Assembly: GCA_018340375.1 (NCBI GenBank)
Contig: JAFFJZ010000003.1
Coordinates: forward strand, 53,041,006 to 53,105,005
Reading direction: 5' to 3'
Length of the DNA stretch: 64,000 nucleotides
Source: Gonatopus flavifemur
Taxonomy: Eukaryota > Arthropoda > Insecta > Hymenoptera > Dryinidae
Shown here: positions 10,464 through 22,540 of the stretch, in pieces
Position numbering within the stretch: position 1 is the first letter of the stretch
Layout of the letters: the number at the start of each line of letters is the position of its first letter
Position numbers and translations under genes: made by a program
Notes under the pieces: model-generated
Told to the model about the DNA's origin: nothing
The model's database searches: none
Seen by the model: the letters and a program-made list of their open reading frames with translations, nothing else

Positions 10464-13400
10464 TTATTTCTTCTGTCCATAGGCGGTTTTTGACTCGTCG
10501 ATATGTTTGAGTATGATGACCCCGCGTTCGTCCTCGAGAACGGCGTTCTTGCTCTCGGTAAGGTCTAACACTTTGTAAGGGCCTACGTATTGTTTGTCTA
10601 ATTTCCCCACACGTGGTTCCTTTATTACGTAGACCAATTGTCCTACGTAAAAATCAACGTGACGTGCTTGTCGATCGTAATATCCCTTAGATTTCTGTTC
10701 TGCAGCGAGGATACTTGATCGGGTGAGAGCTTTCATTCAGACGTTGTATTAGTTCGGTTAGGTAGGAATTGTAGGTTTCTAGTTCTTCCGGTGCGGGATA
10801 TTCACTCGGCATTCGGGCTTCATGACCGAACACCAGCTCGAAGGGGGTGAACGATATTGCTTCATGGACCGAAGTGTTATATGAAAACATAGCGAATGGG
10901 ATTAAAGCATCCCAATCGTCCTGATCCTTGACGTAGTGTTTTAAATATTCTATCAGTACTAAGTGGCTGCGTTCTAACGAGCCATTGGATTGTGGTCAAT
11001 ATCCGGAGGTTACGACTTGCTCGATATTGAAAATTTCCGCGAGCTGGGCGAGAACGCTACCTATGAAGGCTTTCCCTCTGTCTGTAAGAACGCAGTGGGG
11101 TGAACCGAAAGTGGCGATACAATATCGCGCGAATGTATCGGCTATAGTGGGAGCTCGTCCATTAGGAATTGGGACAGCGATGCAATACTTCGTCAACTGG
11201 TCTTGCATTGTTAAGATGTAGTTGTTGCCGCTAGAGGTGGTACGGAGAGGTCCTACCAAGTCGAGTCCAACCTTATCGAAAGCGCGTGAAGGGGTGTCTG
11301 TGATGAGCATTGGTTCCTTTGTTTTAATTCGGACCAACTTTTGTTCTTGACAGCTTTTACATGCTCGAATGTAGTTGCTGATTCCTTCGTGCATGTTCTT
11401 CCAGAAAAAACGATGTCTCATACGATTATATGTTTTCGAAACGCCTTTGTGACCCCCGAAAAGACTTTCGTGGTATTCATTGATGATTTTGCTACGAGCC
11501 TCCGGGGGTGGTACCATAATTTCTTTCGTGCGGATGAATATCTCGATGGGAATATCTTGGAAGAAATATGTTAAAATGTTTTTCACCTCTCTCGGTCTGT
11601 GAAGTTTGAATAAACTTCCTGTCCCGGAAAAACGTATAGAGCGACGTTTGTCAGGAATTACTTCTGCTTTGAAGGATTTGACCAACCGGGTCAAATTCGT
11701 CGTACTTAGGGGGCTTTGATCGATAAATATGCTATCTATATTTTGCTGTCCTCGTTGCGAGAGTACAATTTCTCCAGGCTTTGGTCTGGCTGAGCGGATT
11801 TTGTCATCGTCGATGAGCGATAGTTCCTTAAGGACTTGGTAAGTGTGATCCGTGCTCATATTTTCGAACCCATCAAAGTGTACGTAATTATCTCTCCCCG
11901 CTGTTAATGGTTGATCGATGAAAGTGATCGCTCCTCGAACAGCGAGGAAGCGCTCTGGATCCACTGGTTCGGGGTCTAAATCGATTTCCTCTGAAATCAA
12001 GTCATTGAAGAGTGATGACAAGGCTATGGAGGGGATCTCGGAAACTCCTGGGGGCGTTTCCTCATCGACCGGGGGTGCGTCGAGGAGTGTCTCAACGTCA
12101 TTCTTCCCCGGCTCGGTTCGGTTGAGGATGTTCGGCGGTTGAGTCTGGTTTTCGTGGAATTCAATCTTTGTAGATTGTTTTTCTGGGGAGAAATTCGGGA
12201 TAATAGAAGGATTCCACGAGACATGGCCATCTCCCGGCCGAATTGGGCTAGGAGGTTCGTTGTTCCGGGCTATTACCGTCTCGTTTATGGTTGAGTCCGA
12301 AACTGAAGTAGAATTTCGAGAGCGAATCATCGTCGAATTGGCATCGGATGCGTCGGAGATGATTACGTCTTCCGGGAGATCGGGCATACGCAGCGTTCGG
12401 GTGAGAGTGGGTAGCAGACATGACCGGGAAGATCCGATGATTCTTGAGTCATCGGCCGTCTCGTTTGAGGGGTCATCATCGACTATGGATAGCTCTTGAT
12501 AGTTGGGACGATTTTCCTCAGTCCGTCGTTCCCTTACGCGTGTCCCTATTCCCGTATTGTCCAAGAGAGGCTGTCTGAGCTCCGTGGTATATTCTGGGTC
12601 CTTATCTCGCGGAACAGTGGTGCACGCTCTCACCACAGGATTCCGCGAGAGCGCATCGGCGTTCGAATTTACTCGCCCAGGTTTATATAAAATAGCGTAC
12701 CGATGGTTACTGAGTTTATTGACCCATCTACAAAGTCGGGCCGTCGAGTCTTTGAACGACTTCAGATAGGTCAGGGGCTTGTGATCAGTGGAGAGTATGA
12801 ACTCTCGACCAAATATATACGCTTCGAACTGTTTGACAGCATGGATTATTGCTAGAAGCTCCTTCTCGATGGTAGTGTATCGAGTCTGGGGGCCTGTTAG
12901 AAGTCTGGAGACGTACGCTATTGGCAAGTCTTGCCCATCCGTCTTCTGACTGAGAATCGCGCCTATTCCGTGATCGGAGGCGTCGGTGGTGATGATGGAT
13001 GGTTTAGAAAAATCTGGGTATTGAAGGATGGGCTGTTCGCACAGCGCATCTCGTAAATCCTCAAAACTCTTCTGTTGTTCCTCTGTCCATTCGAAAGTCG
13101 ATTTCTTCTTTAGTAAATCGGTCATGGGCTTTGCTCGCGAGGAGAAATCCTTAACGAATTTGCGATAATAGCCCACCAGACCAAGGAATTGTCGGATTTG
13201 TTTTGGATTCTTAGGGACCGGGTAACCCTTCAAGGCTTCTAATCTCTTGGGGTTAGGCTGCACTCCCTTTGCACTGAGCGTATGTCCCAGATACAGGACT
13301 TCAGGCTCGAAAAGGGAACATTTTTCGGTTTGCAGAACTAAATTATGCTTCCTCAGTATTTCGAGGAACAGACGAATCTTATGAGCGTGTTCTTTTAAGC

Positions 13401-14670
13401 TCGATGATACTATGATCACATCGTCAAGATATACAAAGATACCTTTTCCGACGAGTCCTCGCAAAACTTCATTCATCAATCTCTGGAAAGTCGGAGGGGC
13501 ATTTTTCAGTCCCATAGGCATCCGAGTGTACTCGAAATGGCCCATGGAAGTGGAGAACGCCGTTTCCGCCTGATCATCTGGGTGCATTCCTATTTGATGG
13601 AAACCGCTAGCTAAGTCGAAGACCGAAAAATATTGAGCGTTCCCCAACTTATCGATAATATTAGAGATTTTTGGCATAGGGAAACAGTCATCTACCGTCT
13701 TAGCATTGAGAGCACGGTAATCGACCACCATCCTCCATCTCTCCCGCCCCTCAGGCCCGGGCTTCTTGGCCACTGGTAAGAGGAGTGCATTGTATGGCGA
13801 TTCAGAAGGTACAATGATCCCTAATTTCAGCAGATCCTCGATCTGCTTTTCTATTTCTCCTGCTAAATGTCAAGCAGTGAGAAATTGGGGCTCATTTATA
13901 TAGGAGTTGTCTGTCTGTTGGATTCTGTGGAGGGTGGTCTCTGTTCGAGGGAAAGGATCACCGTCTAGAAAGAATTGATTGTGAAATTCTTCGATTATAG
14001 GGTGCATTAATTCACGAGCCCGTGGTTCTAAGTCCTTTATTTGCAAAAGTTCATTGATTGTTTCAATTCTTTCATCCTCGGTACGAGTTCTCAAAGTGTA
14101 TTGCCCGAAGTCGATGTCACTATCCGAGGATATCTCGTCTTCCGGGCACGTAGGGGTCAAATTCTCGCGGATGACTTCGAAGTTCTCTCCGAAGTCCTGA
14201 AGGGTGGTATTCAGGAGTGAACTGCCTCCGCGATAAGTTTCTACAGTCTCTTTGTTTTCTAAAGGGGGTACCACCACATTAACGTTAGGGGGTGGTTCGC
14301 GTTTGCGAGATGTAGGTTGATTCTCCCGTATATATTCCATAGCTCGTCTTACGGATTCGTAATTGTGGAATTTGATAGGGTCCATTGGGGTGTCAACATT
14401 TACAATAGTTCCATGGTGGAACGATGATTCGCTCTCGTTTTCTACGAAGAAAGGTGCACCTGAAATCCCATCGTGTGGTAGTTCACAATCAACGATATAA
14501 AAGAATATCGTTGCCACCTGACCATGGAACTTAAGATCAATTAATTCAGTTCCAAGGACATTCACCGATCCCGCAAGTCCGGTGATGATCGTGTCGTCTT
14601 GTCCGATGTCCTTGTCCTTCAAGGAACCATAGGCCAGAAGATTCACCTCTGAGCCTGTATCGAGCATCAA
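10464..14670 (-). pseudogene. Ty3/gypsy pol polyprotein, degenerate
   Basis: The aspartic protease motif (LDTGSE) lies at about 14664-14647. Reverse transcriptase follows, with VVDYRALN and the catalytic YLDD near 13430-13419. RNase H shows TTDASDHG, IEKELL, STDHKPL and NADALSR. Integrase shows the HHCC zinc module (HESLFGGHKG ... CKSCQ), the core Asp residues (GLDLVGP, LTDRGKAF), and a GPY-type C-terminus (YVGPYKVLDL). An unusually long acidic/Ser-rich linker of roughly 300 residues separates RNase H from integrase. Breaks are in-frame TGA codons at 13870-13872 (before RT) and 10993-10995 (just before the catalytic Glu of integrase), and a frameshift near 10737. The frame otherwise reads through from protease to integrase. 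Confidence 0.93.
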
Positions 14671-14922
14671 TTCAGCCCTACCCCTTTCCGAGCTATCAGA
14701 TGGAACAAAAATTGTGGGAGATGGGGCTCGGGTTATACGGAGGGTAGGTGGATCGGTTATCGGGAGTTCACCCTCCTCTGGCTGCTTTGGGCTTCGCTCG
14801 CCCGTTTACCGTTCATCGGACGAGCGCCCTCGGAGTTCAAAGATAACTGAGCGATCGCCGCAGGAGACACGGATCTACGTTCCCGGGAACTCTCGCTTGA
14901 TGAAATATGTTTTGTCTCATTT

Positions 14923-16161
14923 CTAACCCTTCTGAGCACAACTACAGCATCCAGAGCGACGGGATTCCGTAGTGACTCTCTCAGAACTCGATTCGCGGGA
15001 GCTTTCACGCTTATCCCGAGGATATCCCGAAAAACGTCTTTCGGAGCTCATTGATCGATCTCGATTACGCGAACTGCGTTCGATTGATGGGTACCGTCGG
15101 TCAGGAGGATATTTGTTCCTTGGAGGAGCATTACTTCGATCATCGGCTCGTTTGTCCCGTCGTTCTATCGATACCACGTATGTATACGGTGAGGGAGATC
15201 TGCCTCGATCATCTGAACGGTATCGATCTCTTGAGTGGTCGTCGGATCGGGAGAAACGACCGTATGTGTCGCGAGAATCCTCGTGTCTGCCCTGTGTTCG
15301 GCTATAATGCGTGTCAGCGAGAAAATCTCTATCTGGGCGACGTGATCGATGAGTATCGCGATATGTCGGATAGTGAGGGTAAGCCATACGATCTTGGCGT
15401 GCTGGGGACGTTTATCGCGAGCTATATGCTTTCGGAGAACGGTTGCGGCCGTAATCTCCGAATCCCGAGTAGCGCGTGTCGAAGTATTCTTCTTTATCCG
15501 GACTCACGGATTCGTAATATCTTCTAGCGGCGATGGCTTTATTAACCGCGTCATCGGAGGTCGTTGGGTTAGCGTTGCAGATAAATCTTCTAATTTTGTC
15601 GGGCATACAATCGATAAGACTAAGGATTGAAACTTCTTTGATTCCCTTCTCGAGAGATTGCAAGTATGGCCCACCGTCAGGGCATTCATCCTTCGCAGCC
15701 GATCGTGTTCGTAGAGTAAGGGCTTGGTGGCGATTTAGAAATTCTTGGAAAGTTTCTTCACCTATTCGATATCGCATTCGTTTTAATTGATGGATTAGCG
15801 TGTCAAAAGCCTGAAATCACCCAAATCTATCCTTCAAATGAGCATATAATTGTTTTGGAGAAGCAAATGCTCTCCTCTCGACACTATCTCTTGCCGGCCC
15901 TCTTAGCTTAGTCAGAGCGCGTTGAAGGAGAGGAGCTTCGCCTCCTTCCTCCAGAAGTTTCAAGGCATCCTGACAACCAATAATAAATTCGTCCGGAGGA
16001 CTATACCCATCGTAAACTGGGACATCGGGAGCGGCCTCACGGAATCTCCTCCACGCAGCAGAGCGTATCGTTGGATCGACTTCGTCCGGCATACTGTTAT
16101 TCGAAGAGCACGCAGGGGGTAGTGGATATCTAGGTTGACAGGGGACAGAAAATCTGTACAT
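14923..16161 (-). pseudogene. Ty3/gypsy gag-like protein, degenerate
   Basis: A single frame of about 412 codons is broken by stops at 15817-15819 and 15412-15414. The first part resembles a gypsy capsid domain (Trp-Arg-rich helices, LYAHLKDRFG, then EETFQEFLNRHQAL). The last third is very rich in Arg, Ser and Asp and ends in a Cys pair (CCSC), which may be the start of a degraded zinc knuckle. Gag would package the element RNA in a cytoplasmic particle. The start used is the first Met of the frame; an earlier one is not excluded. Confidence 0.78.
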
Positions 16162-18333
16162 ACGGGGATAACCTCTCTTCTAGGTCAGCTGTTGGCTTTC
16201 TTAATTTTCCCTGAGAGATCCGATGTCCTCCTAGATGTTGCTGATTGATCTAGAAGGCGATTCGAATTCTCGAAATATCGATTCGAACCGGAATTGAAAG
16301 TCTAGCCTTGTTCGGATTTGGTGAATCTATCAGATAAATCCCCGGAGTTTGTTCTGCTTTGACGTTTGTCCCTGGGGGATACCCAGAGCGTTGGTGCGGA
16401 GGTTTCCACCACCATTACAGTCAGTGTCAATTTGAAAGATTGGTAAACAGATTTTTATCTACACGCTATAGTCCCACCAATGCAAAACGATCACCACTGA
16501 CTGCAGTCGAAAGTTCCACAAAAGAGGAAAACAATATAACGCACAGACTCTTCGGGTTGAGGATAATATCACCATTAACTATTCGCGGCCTTCAACAACG
16601 ATCCAGCACCGCATAAGAGGCAGTCACTGACCATCGAGAAAGTTTGTAAAATGTTCAAAATCCCAAGTTATTATTCTCCTCTCGTGAAACACACACCACA
16701 GAATGCATTCATATGTATCACAAGCGGGGATAAAGAATAACTTGGAGGAACTCAGTGATTTGATTCAGGATTTTACGTGAACAGGAACGGTCTGATCGAG
16801 CGAAAGCAGAGCAAGTAAATCTACTTCTTTGTTTTCACAAATTTACTGAAAGAGAAACGTCAATGTCCGAACAAAACTAGAGTTACAACACCGAAGAACG
16901 TGTTTCAACCGTTTGCGGTATACGAAGCTACTCGTATACCTCTTACCACGATGAATTCTGAGTCCCTATATTCTTGGCTGTAAAATTTTATGGGCGCCCC
17001 AAGAATAATTGTGATGTGATGGGGTTCTCAATAACAAATATTTATATTATGAACGATAATATGATGTTAAAAACACAACAAGGATATCAGTTGAAACTGC
17101 GCTGGTTCCCACACACGCTCGTGACCTGAAAAAGGGGTGAACTAATCGTTGTAAATTGGAGCAAAGCGAATGAAAAATGTTGATCATATATAAATTTCTG
17201 TTTTCTCCAATTGATAAAGTGGAACAGTAGCATTCGCTATGAGAAAAATTACTTTCGTGGTTTCTTCTGAAATATTTCCTTTAAATATGAATCATACAAA
17301 TTTATTTCCGAAGATGAATGCAAAGGGAAAAATATCATATGATTCGGGTGGACTAAGTGAGCGTGTGTGCAGCTCCTGTCCGGTAGATATGTATATACAT
17401 GCGTATATTTAACACCTGGAAAATGCGATAACGACAGAATAGGATAGAGTGTAATGTGGTGTGTATGTTGGCGAGTGTATGAATGGAAATGCGTGATGAG
17501 TTGGTATGAGTTCGTAAGAAGAAGCAAGGCCGAGGTATCATATGACGTCCCTGACCTGCGACAATGCGATGATTGTCGTTATAACGAGAAGAAGGAATCA
17601 CTCAAAATCATTGGAAACATCCATGTTCGTGATGAAAAAAGAAAACAATCCTCAAAATATAATACACGAGTTCGCAGAGAATTGTTCTGATCGGAATGAA
17701 AGTGAATACGAGAAGAAAAACTAATTTATTTGGTCCACAGGAAAGAAGTATGAAAACTCGCAAAGAGTCGAGTTGTACAATGCAACGATCGCGTGAAGCA
17801 TACGTTGTCGACGACGTTGAAAAAGAATCGATTCTTCTTCAACGTAGTGGAGAAGAAATTCGTACGGCGTGTTATACGCGCGTTCGTCGTATCGAAGTAT
17901 AAAGGAAGAAGGAGAAAAGAGTGTATCGTTGAATGCAACGAAAGAAGAATAACCACATGTACACTGAGTTATTGAGCGGAGTTTCTGTCAAGATTTCGGA
18001 CAACAAAGTTAGCAAAGTAACTGAAGAAATTGACAGGGACTTGGACCCCACACTTAGCATCAATGTTATATAACGGGTTTTTCCGTAGGGGAAAGGGAGG
18101 AGGAACACCTCGTTATATACGTAAAAATAAAACACTTTCCCAACCGGAGTGGCTCGATTGGAGAAGCGAGTGGGTACCCGCTCCTGGTTCTAAGCTTTCG
18201 ATAAGATATAGATTCTCTCATTTTGCACCCCCAGTGTGGTGGTTAAGGTTAACATGAAAGAAATTAAGATGTGGAGGAATTCGTTTTCCAAATACTTCAT
18301 TTCATTCAAAGAACCTATGGAAAACATGAAAAC
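16162..18333. other. Upstream leader of the retrotransposon and unassigned sequence
   Basis: On the minus strand this precedes gag and should include the leader and 5' LTR. A TGGGGCGCCC sequence near 16990-17000 (minus) could be a primer-binding site, but no matching LTR was found. From about 17.2 kb the sequence is ordinary AT-rich non-coding DNA. A small inverted repeat (about 17815-17845) lies within it. Confidence 0.35.
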
Positions 18334-18614
18334 AGATATAATTTCGTTTACAGATCTTTCTATGAGAATTTTCAAAAAGAACTTGAATGTACAATGAGTA
18401 AATCAGATATAATTTTGATTACGGATATTCCCATGGGAGTTTTCGAAAAGAACTTGGAAGTACAATGAGTAAACCAGATATAATTTTGATTACGGATATT
18501 TCTATGAGAGTTTTCGGAAAGAACTTGAAAGTACAATGAGTAAATCAGATATAATTTTCATTCCAGATCTTTCTATGAGAATTTCCGAAGAGAACTTGAA
18601 TGTACAATGGGTAA
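18334..18614. repeat. 71-bp tandem repeat, about four copies
   Basis: The word AGATATAATTT recurs at 18334, 18405, 18476 and 18547, exactly 71 bases apart. Each unit also contains a TTTCTATGAGA-like and an AGAACTTGAA word. The units differ at several positions. There is no coding frame across the array. Confidence 0.92.
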
Positions 18615-20158
18615 AAAGGAAAGGAAATTCCCTTGTGTCGTGTATACAGTGTTTATAAAGGAGGAGGAAGAAAGAACTGATATTTTTTCCTTTTTTACTA
18701 TTGACTCACCGTAATGGAAAAGAAGAGTACACGTTAGGTACTTCTTTTCGAACAAAAAACGAGGTAATGGTTGCTCCTGATGGTCCTCCTGTCTCTCTCT
18801 TTCTTTCTTTCTCTCTCTCTCTCTCTCTCTCCCTCTCTCGGAAGAAGGTTGAAGATGTGCTGGTTCACGATTAGGTTTTAACGCGATTTGATGCCAAAAT
18901 TAATTAATTACACTGAATGTCACTGATCTTATTATAACAAAAAAAATGATTCTATTCGCGAAACTTGGTTGGATTATAAACTTATTCTACAAAGTCACGT
19001 TTCACTGAGTTTCAATCGTGACTAAGGCGAAGGAAATGATTTGAGGAAACGTTCCGTTGGAAAGAGATTTTTGAACATGAATTTCTTACAAAAGACTCCG
19101 TGGAACCTTCCGAAGGGACACACTTTTACGATCTATTGCGAAACTTGAAATATTTAATCGTCAACTTGGTTTCAATCGTATCTTCGTTTTTCACCCTCTT
19201 GCGGAAAAGGACGGACTTGTCATCGCGTATGGGATGTTCAACAAAAACTTTCGCGTAACGAATCTCCCGATTTTTCCATCGTCCGTCCTATTTACGTGTT
19301 CTTCACCTGGGTGATGGAACACGCCAGATCCTGGCAAGAGGGGTTTTTTTGCCGACTCAACTGCCTGATCAGCAGTGATTAATCGATTCGGTATTGGGAA
19401 ATAAAGAGAGACACGGGCACTTGGGTACTGTGGATGAAGACAGCGAATCCGCGGGCGTTGGACTTTGGTTCCGGGTCGGTATATTCCATCACGGTGCATC
19501 GACAATATGCATCGATGTGGACATCGATGCGAGCTCTCACCTAGATTTCTTCCTTCCTGCTCAGCGTTTTGTTTGAGCGTGCGTTTTTTTTTCTTACATA
19601 CTATGGGTCGGAATATATTTATACACATATTTTAAATAATGTTTGGGATCTTGAAATAGTCCACGTATGGGAATACAGGCGGGAATAGGGATTATATTCT
19701 CCTGTAAACTGGGAGCGAAACTCATCGTCACGTAACAATAGGATAAGAGTACAAATTTTTATACAAGAAAAATAAAAATTCATGCTCTCGAAGCAATGAG
19801 TAGACAAAGTGAAACGTCTGTATCATGAAGACGATTATTATTTTTTTTCTTCGAGATAAAGACTGAGTATTTTATTTCTGTAGTGTACAAATGAGAACAG
19901 AATTTTATTTTTTTCCCCAGATAGCAGAAGTTTCCGAAACTAGATGTCATTGAATATTTTTGAAATCACAAAACAAATCACTGAAATGTCAGCAAAATAG
20001 AGTCCTTGGGGAATTCAAATTGGATTTTGATATACTACTAGTATCCCACCAAACACAGTTTGTTACCGCAATATAACTACAATGTAACTTGAGATCACAC
20101 GCAATATCACCTGTTCGTTACATGCAATGAACTGGTAATTTGTGATTTCACACTCATA
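18615..20158. other. Non-coding sequence with CT microsatellite
   Basis: A CT-rich microsatellite occupies about 18792-18839. No protein, RNA gene or terminal repeat was recognised elsewhere. The frames near 19.2-19.6 kb lack domains. Confidence 0.4.
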
Positions 20159-20160
20159 TA

Positions 20161-21446
20161 CTAGGTGTGTAAGTATGAAACCGGAATTCGCCCATAGGTG
20201 GCGCTAGATGTCGATGCAGTTACCGACACATCACGTCAGAGGTGTCTTGTTATTGTATTGATATCCGACAAAGATTTCCAACTCACAATAACACGAGTTT
20301 CATTCAGTAGCATTAGTTTATTAGAAATAAACATGTCGAGTTTTGTGCCAACAAATTACGATTTGCGGACAGCGCTCCTTTTCTGTTTTCATCTGAAGAA
20401 AACCGCAGCCGAATCACATCGAATGCTTGTGGAGGCGTTTGGTGAGCATGCTCTCGGTAAACCACAGTGTTTCGAGTGATTCAAACGGTCCAAAAGTGGC
20501 GATTTTGACGTCAGGAACGGAGAACGTGGAAGACCATCGGAAAAGTTTGAAGGCGCTGGCCTGCAAGCCTTGTTGGACGAAGACGACGCCCAAACCCAAC
20601 AACAACTGGCGGATCAGTTCAAGGTGACCCGAGAAGCCAGCTCCCTTCGGTTGAAAGCCATGAGGAAGATGCAAAAGGTGGGGAAATGGGTTCCACGTGA
20701 ACTCAACGAAAGACAGGAGGAAAACCGCGAAACATCATGCGAAATGCTGCTCGCCAGGTTCCGAAGAAAGTCATTTCTCCATCGAATTGTGACTGGCGAT
20801 GAAAAGTGGATATATTTCGAGAATCCTCAGCGCAAAAAGTCATGGGTTACTCCGGGTGAACCATCAACATCGACGGCAAGACCAAACCGCTACGGACGAA
20901 AGACAATGCTGTGTGTTTGGTGGGATCAGAACGGCGTAATCTACTACGAGCTGCTGAAACCTGGGGAAACTGTCAATACTCAACGCTACCGACAACAAAT
21001 GATCGATTTGGATCGAGTTTTGCGTGAAAAACGACCAGAATACCAACAAAGACAACACAAGGTGATTTTGCTGCATGACAATGCACCAGCACACAAAGCA
21101 AAACAGGTCCAGGAAACGATGGAGTCGTTCCGTTGGGAGATTCTTCAGCACGCGCCTTACTCACCGGACCTTGCCCCATCCGATCACTACTTGTTTGCAT
21201 CGATGGGACATGCACTTGCTGAGCAGCGCTTTACTTCTTACGAAGATGTACGAAAATGGTTCGATGACTGGTTTGCCTCAAAAGAGCAACAGTTCTTTCG
21301 GCGCGCAATCCACAAACTGCCAAAAAGATGGAAAAAATGTATAGATAGCGACGGAAAATACTTCGAATAAGTTACTTTGTATCATATCATTACAATAAAC
21401 GTGTTTTTTCTGTACAAAAATTCCGGTTTCATACTTACACACCTGG
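20161..21446 (+). mobile_element. Mariner element (DD34D), full length
   Basis: The element is 1286 bp. Its TIR of about 28 bp (CTAGGTGTGTAAGTATGAAA on the left, one mismatch on the right) is flanked by TA at 20159-20160 and 21447-21448. Both the length and the 345-codon transposase match the classical mauritiana-type mariner layout. It carries one gene on the plus strand with one nonsense codon. Confidence 0.95.
20333..21370 (+). pseudogene. Mariner DD34D transposase with one nonsense codon
   Basis: The frame has 345 codons, the usual mariner length, starting at MSSFVPTNYD. The N-terminal paired HTH (AAESHRMLVEAFGEHAL) is followed by a second HTH. The catalytic Asp residues are in VTGDEKW, LLHDNAPAH and YSPDLAPSDHYLF, with the 34-residue spacing of DD34D. 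The WVPREL motif (WVPHEL in most mariners), used in dimer contacts, is present. An in-frame TGA at 20477-20479 replaces a Trp that is conserved in the family, near codon 49. The rest is open to the end at 21370. It resembles the mauritiana subfamily more than irritans. Inactivated by one base, so probably a young insertion. Confidence 0.95.
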
Positions 21447-21448
21447 TA

Positions 21449-22538
21449 TGCTCTGCCAGAGTTCCATACATGAGGTTGATATACTACTTGTGCCACTTGC
21501 TCATGGGAATGAGACAGGAGTAAGAGATGCTTATAGTAATATCAGCTGCGATATATGATTTTTCAATTATCCGTATATGTGGAAATATGTGGGCCATATA
21601 GGCTGCATATATGTTGCATATAGGTGTCATATATGCGACTTGTATGATTCCTATACGGTGCCTATAAGATCACCTCGATATGTGGTTTATATATGAATTT
21701 TATGTGGTTCCTATATGATTCATTTTCACAAGGGCACTTTGTTCTGTAATTGTAGAATAAGCAATATACATCCTCGTAAGTTAAGCCAAACTCATGAATA
21801 CCTTTCATATGAGTAGAAAATTGTTATGTACAAAATGGACATCTTTGTTAAAAATTCAATTTCCGTTGAATTTTCAGAAACTTAAATAAAAAAGAAGTCA
21901 CTAGATTGCTGATGGATAGTTGACTATCCAACCCTCCATACTCTAAAAATTTTCCAAACAGCTTGATTCGTCGAAGTGGCGACGATATTTTGGAGTGTCA
22001 AGAGTTGAGTACAGTTATGCAAATAGATTTTATTCTGACGTATCACATTTACACATAAAACATTATAGAGTTTTTTCCGAGGCTTACATCCTTTTACATC
22101 GATACAGCATGGTTTTTTTATTTGTTCATCACATAATCGACATGATTATAACTATGAGTGGACACGTGATTTTTCGACATTCAAGGCTTTTCGTTGGGCA
22201 TTTTTCAGGGTCGTTTTTGAGTCAATCAATCACCTGACCATCATTCGATGGGTTCATTGAGAACAAGATAGCGCATACAGAGACATGGGATATTTTCTTC
22301 CATATCATAGAATTTATATGAAAAACGAAAATGTATGTGTACCCACTGAACAGAGTATAGCGGAACGTTTCAGGAACATCCGAGGTATTGCCAAGTCCCA
22401 CAATTGTAACGTTTTCGAATTAAATGTTTTAAAATAACATTTTAAACCATCAAACATTCCTGCAAAGTTTCAGGAATGTTATTTTCCAACATTTTATTTA
22501 AAACTTCACAATGGGGAGAAATTCTGTTCTGTATAATA
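21449..22538. other. Non-coding, with ATATG-rich low-complexity segment
   Basis: At about 21545-21720 many variants of TATATG/CATATA repeat without a fixed period. The remainder holds no recognisable gene or element boundary. Confidence 0.4.
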
Positions 22539-22540
22539 TA

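Larger units (their letters stand above)
10464..16161 (-). mobile_element. Ty3/gypsy retrotransposon, decayed
   Basis: Gag, then protease, reverse transcriptase, RNase H and integrase, lie in that order on the minus strand, which is the Metaviridae (Ty3/gypsy) order. No env-like frame follows. The coordinates cover coding remains only, because LTRs were not identified. Gag and pol remains share one reading frame, but the gag-pol junction (14671-14922) holds several stops in that frame. In all there are at least five internal stops and one frameshift, so the copy cannot move by itself. Confidence 0.92.

Noticed and set aside
14923..15527. Plus-strand frames opposite gag (111 and 158 residues)
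   Set aside because: Antisense shadows of the Arg/Ser-rich gag region.
16970..17010. Possible primer-binding site and 5' LTR of the gypsy element
   Set aside because: A TGGGGCGCCC word is present, but no LTR pair could be matched on the other side of pol, so the boundary is not supported.
20864..21215. Minus-strand frames inside the mariner element
   Set aside because: Antisense shadows of the transposase gene.
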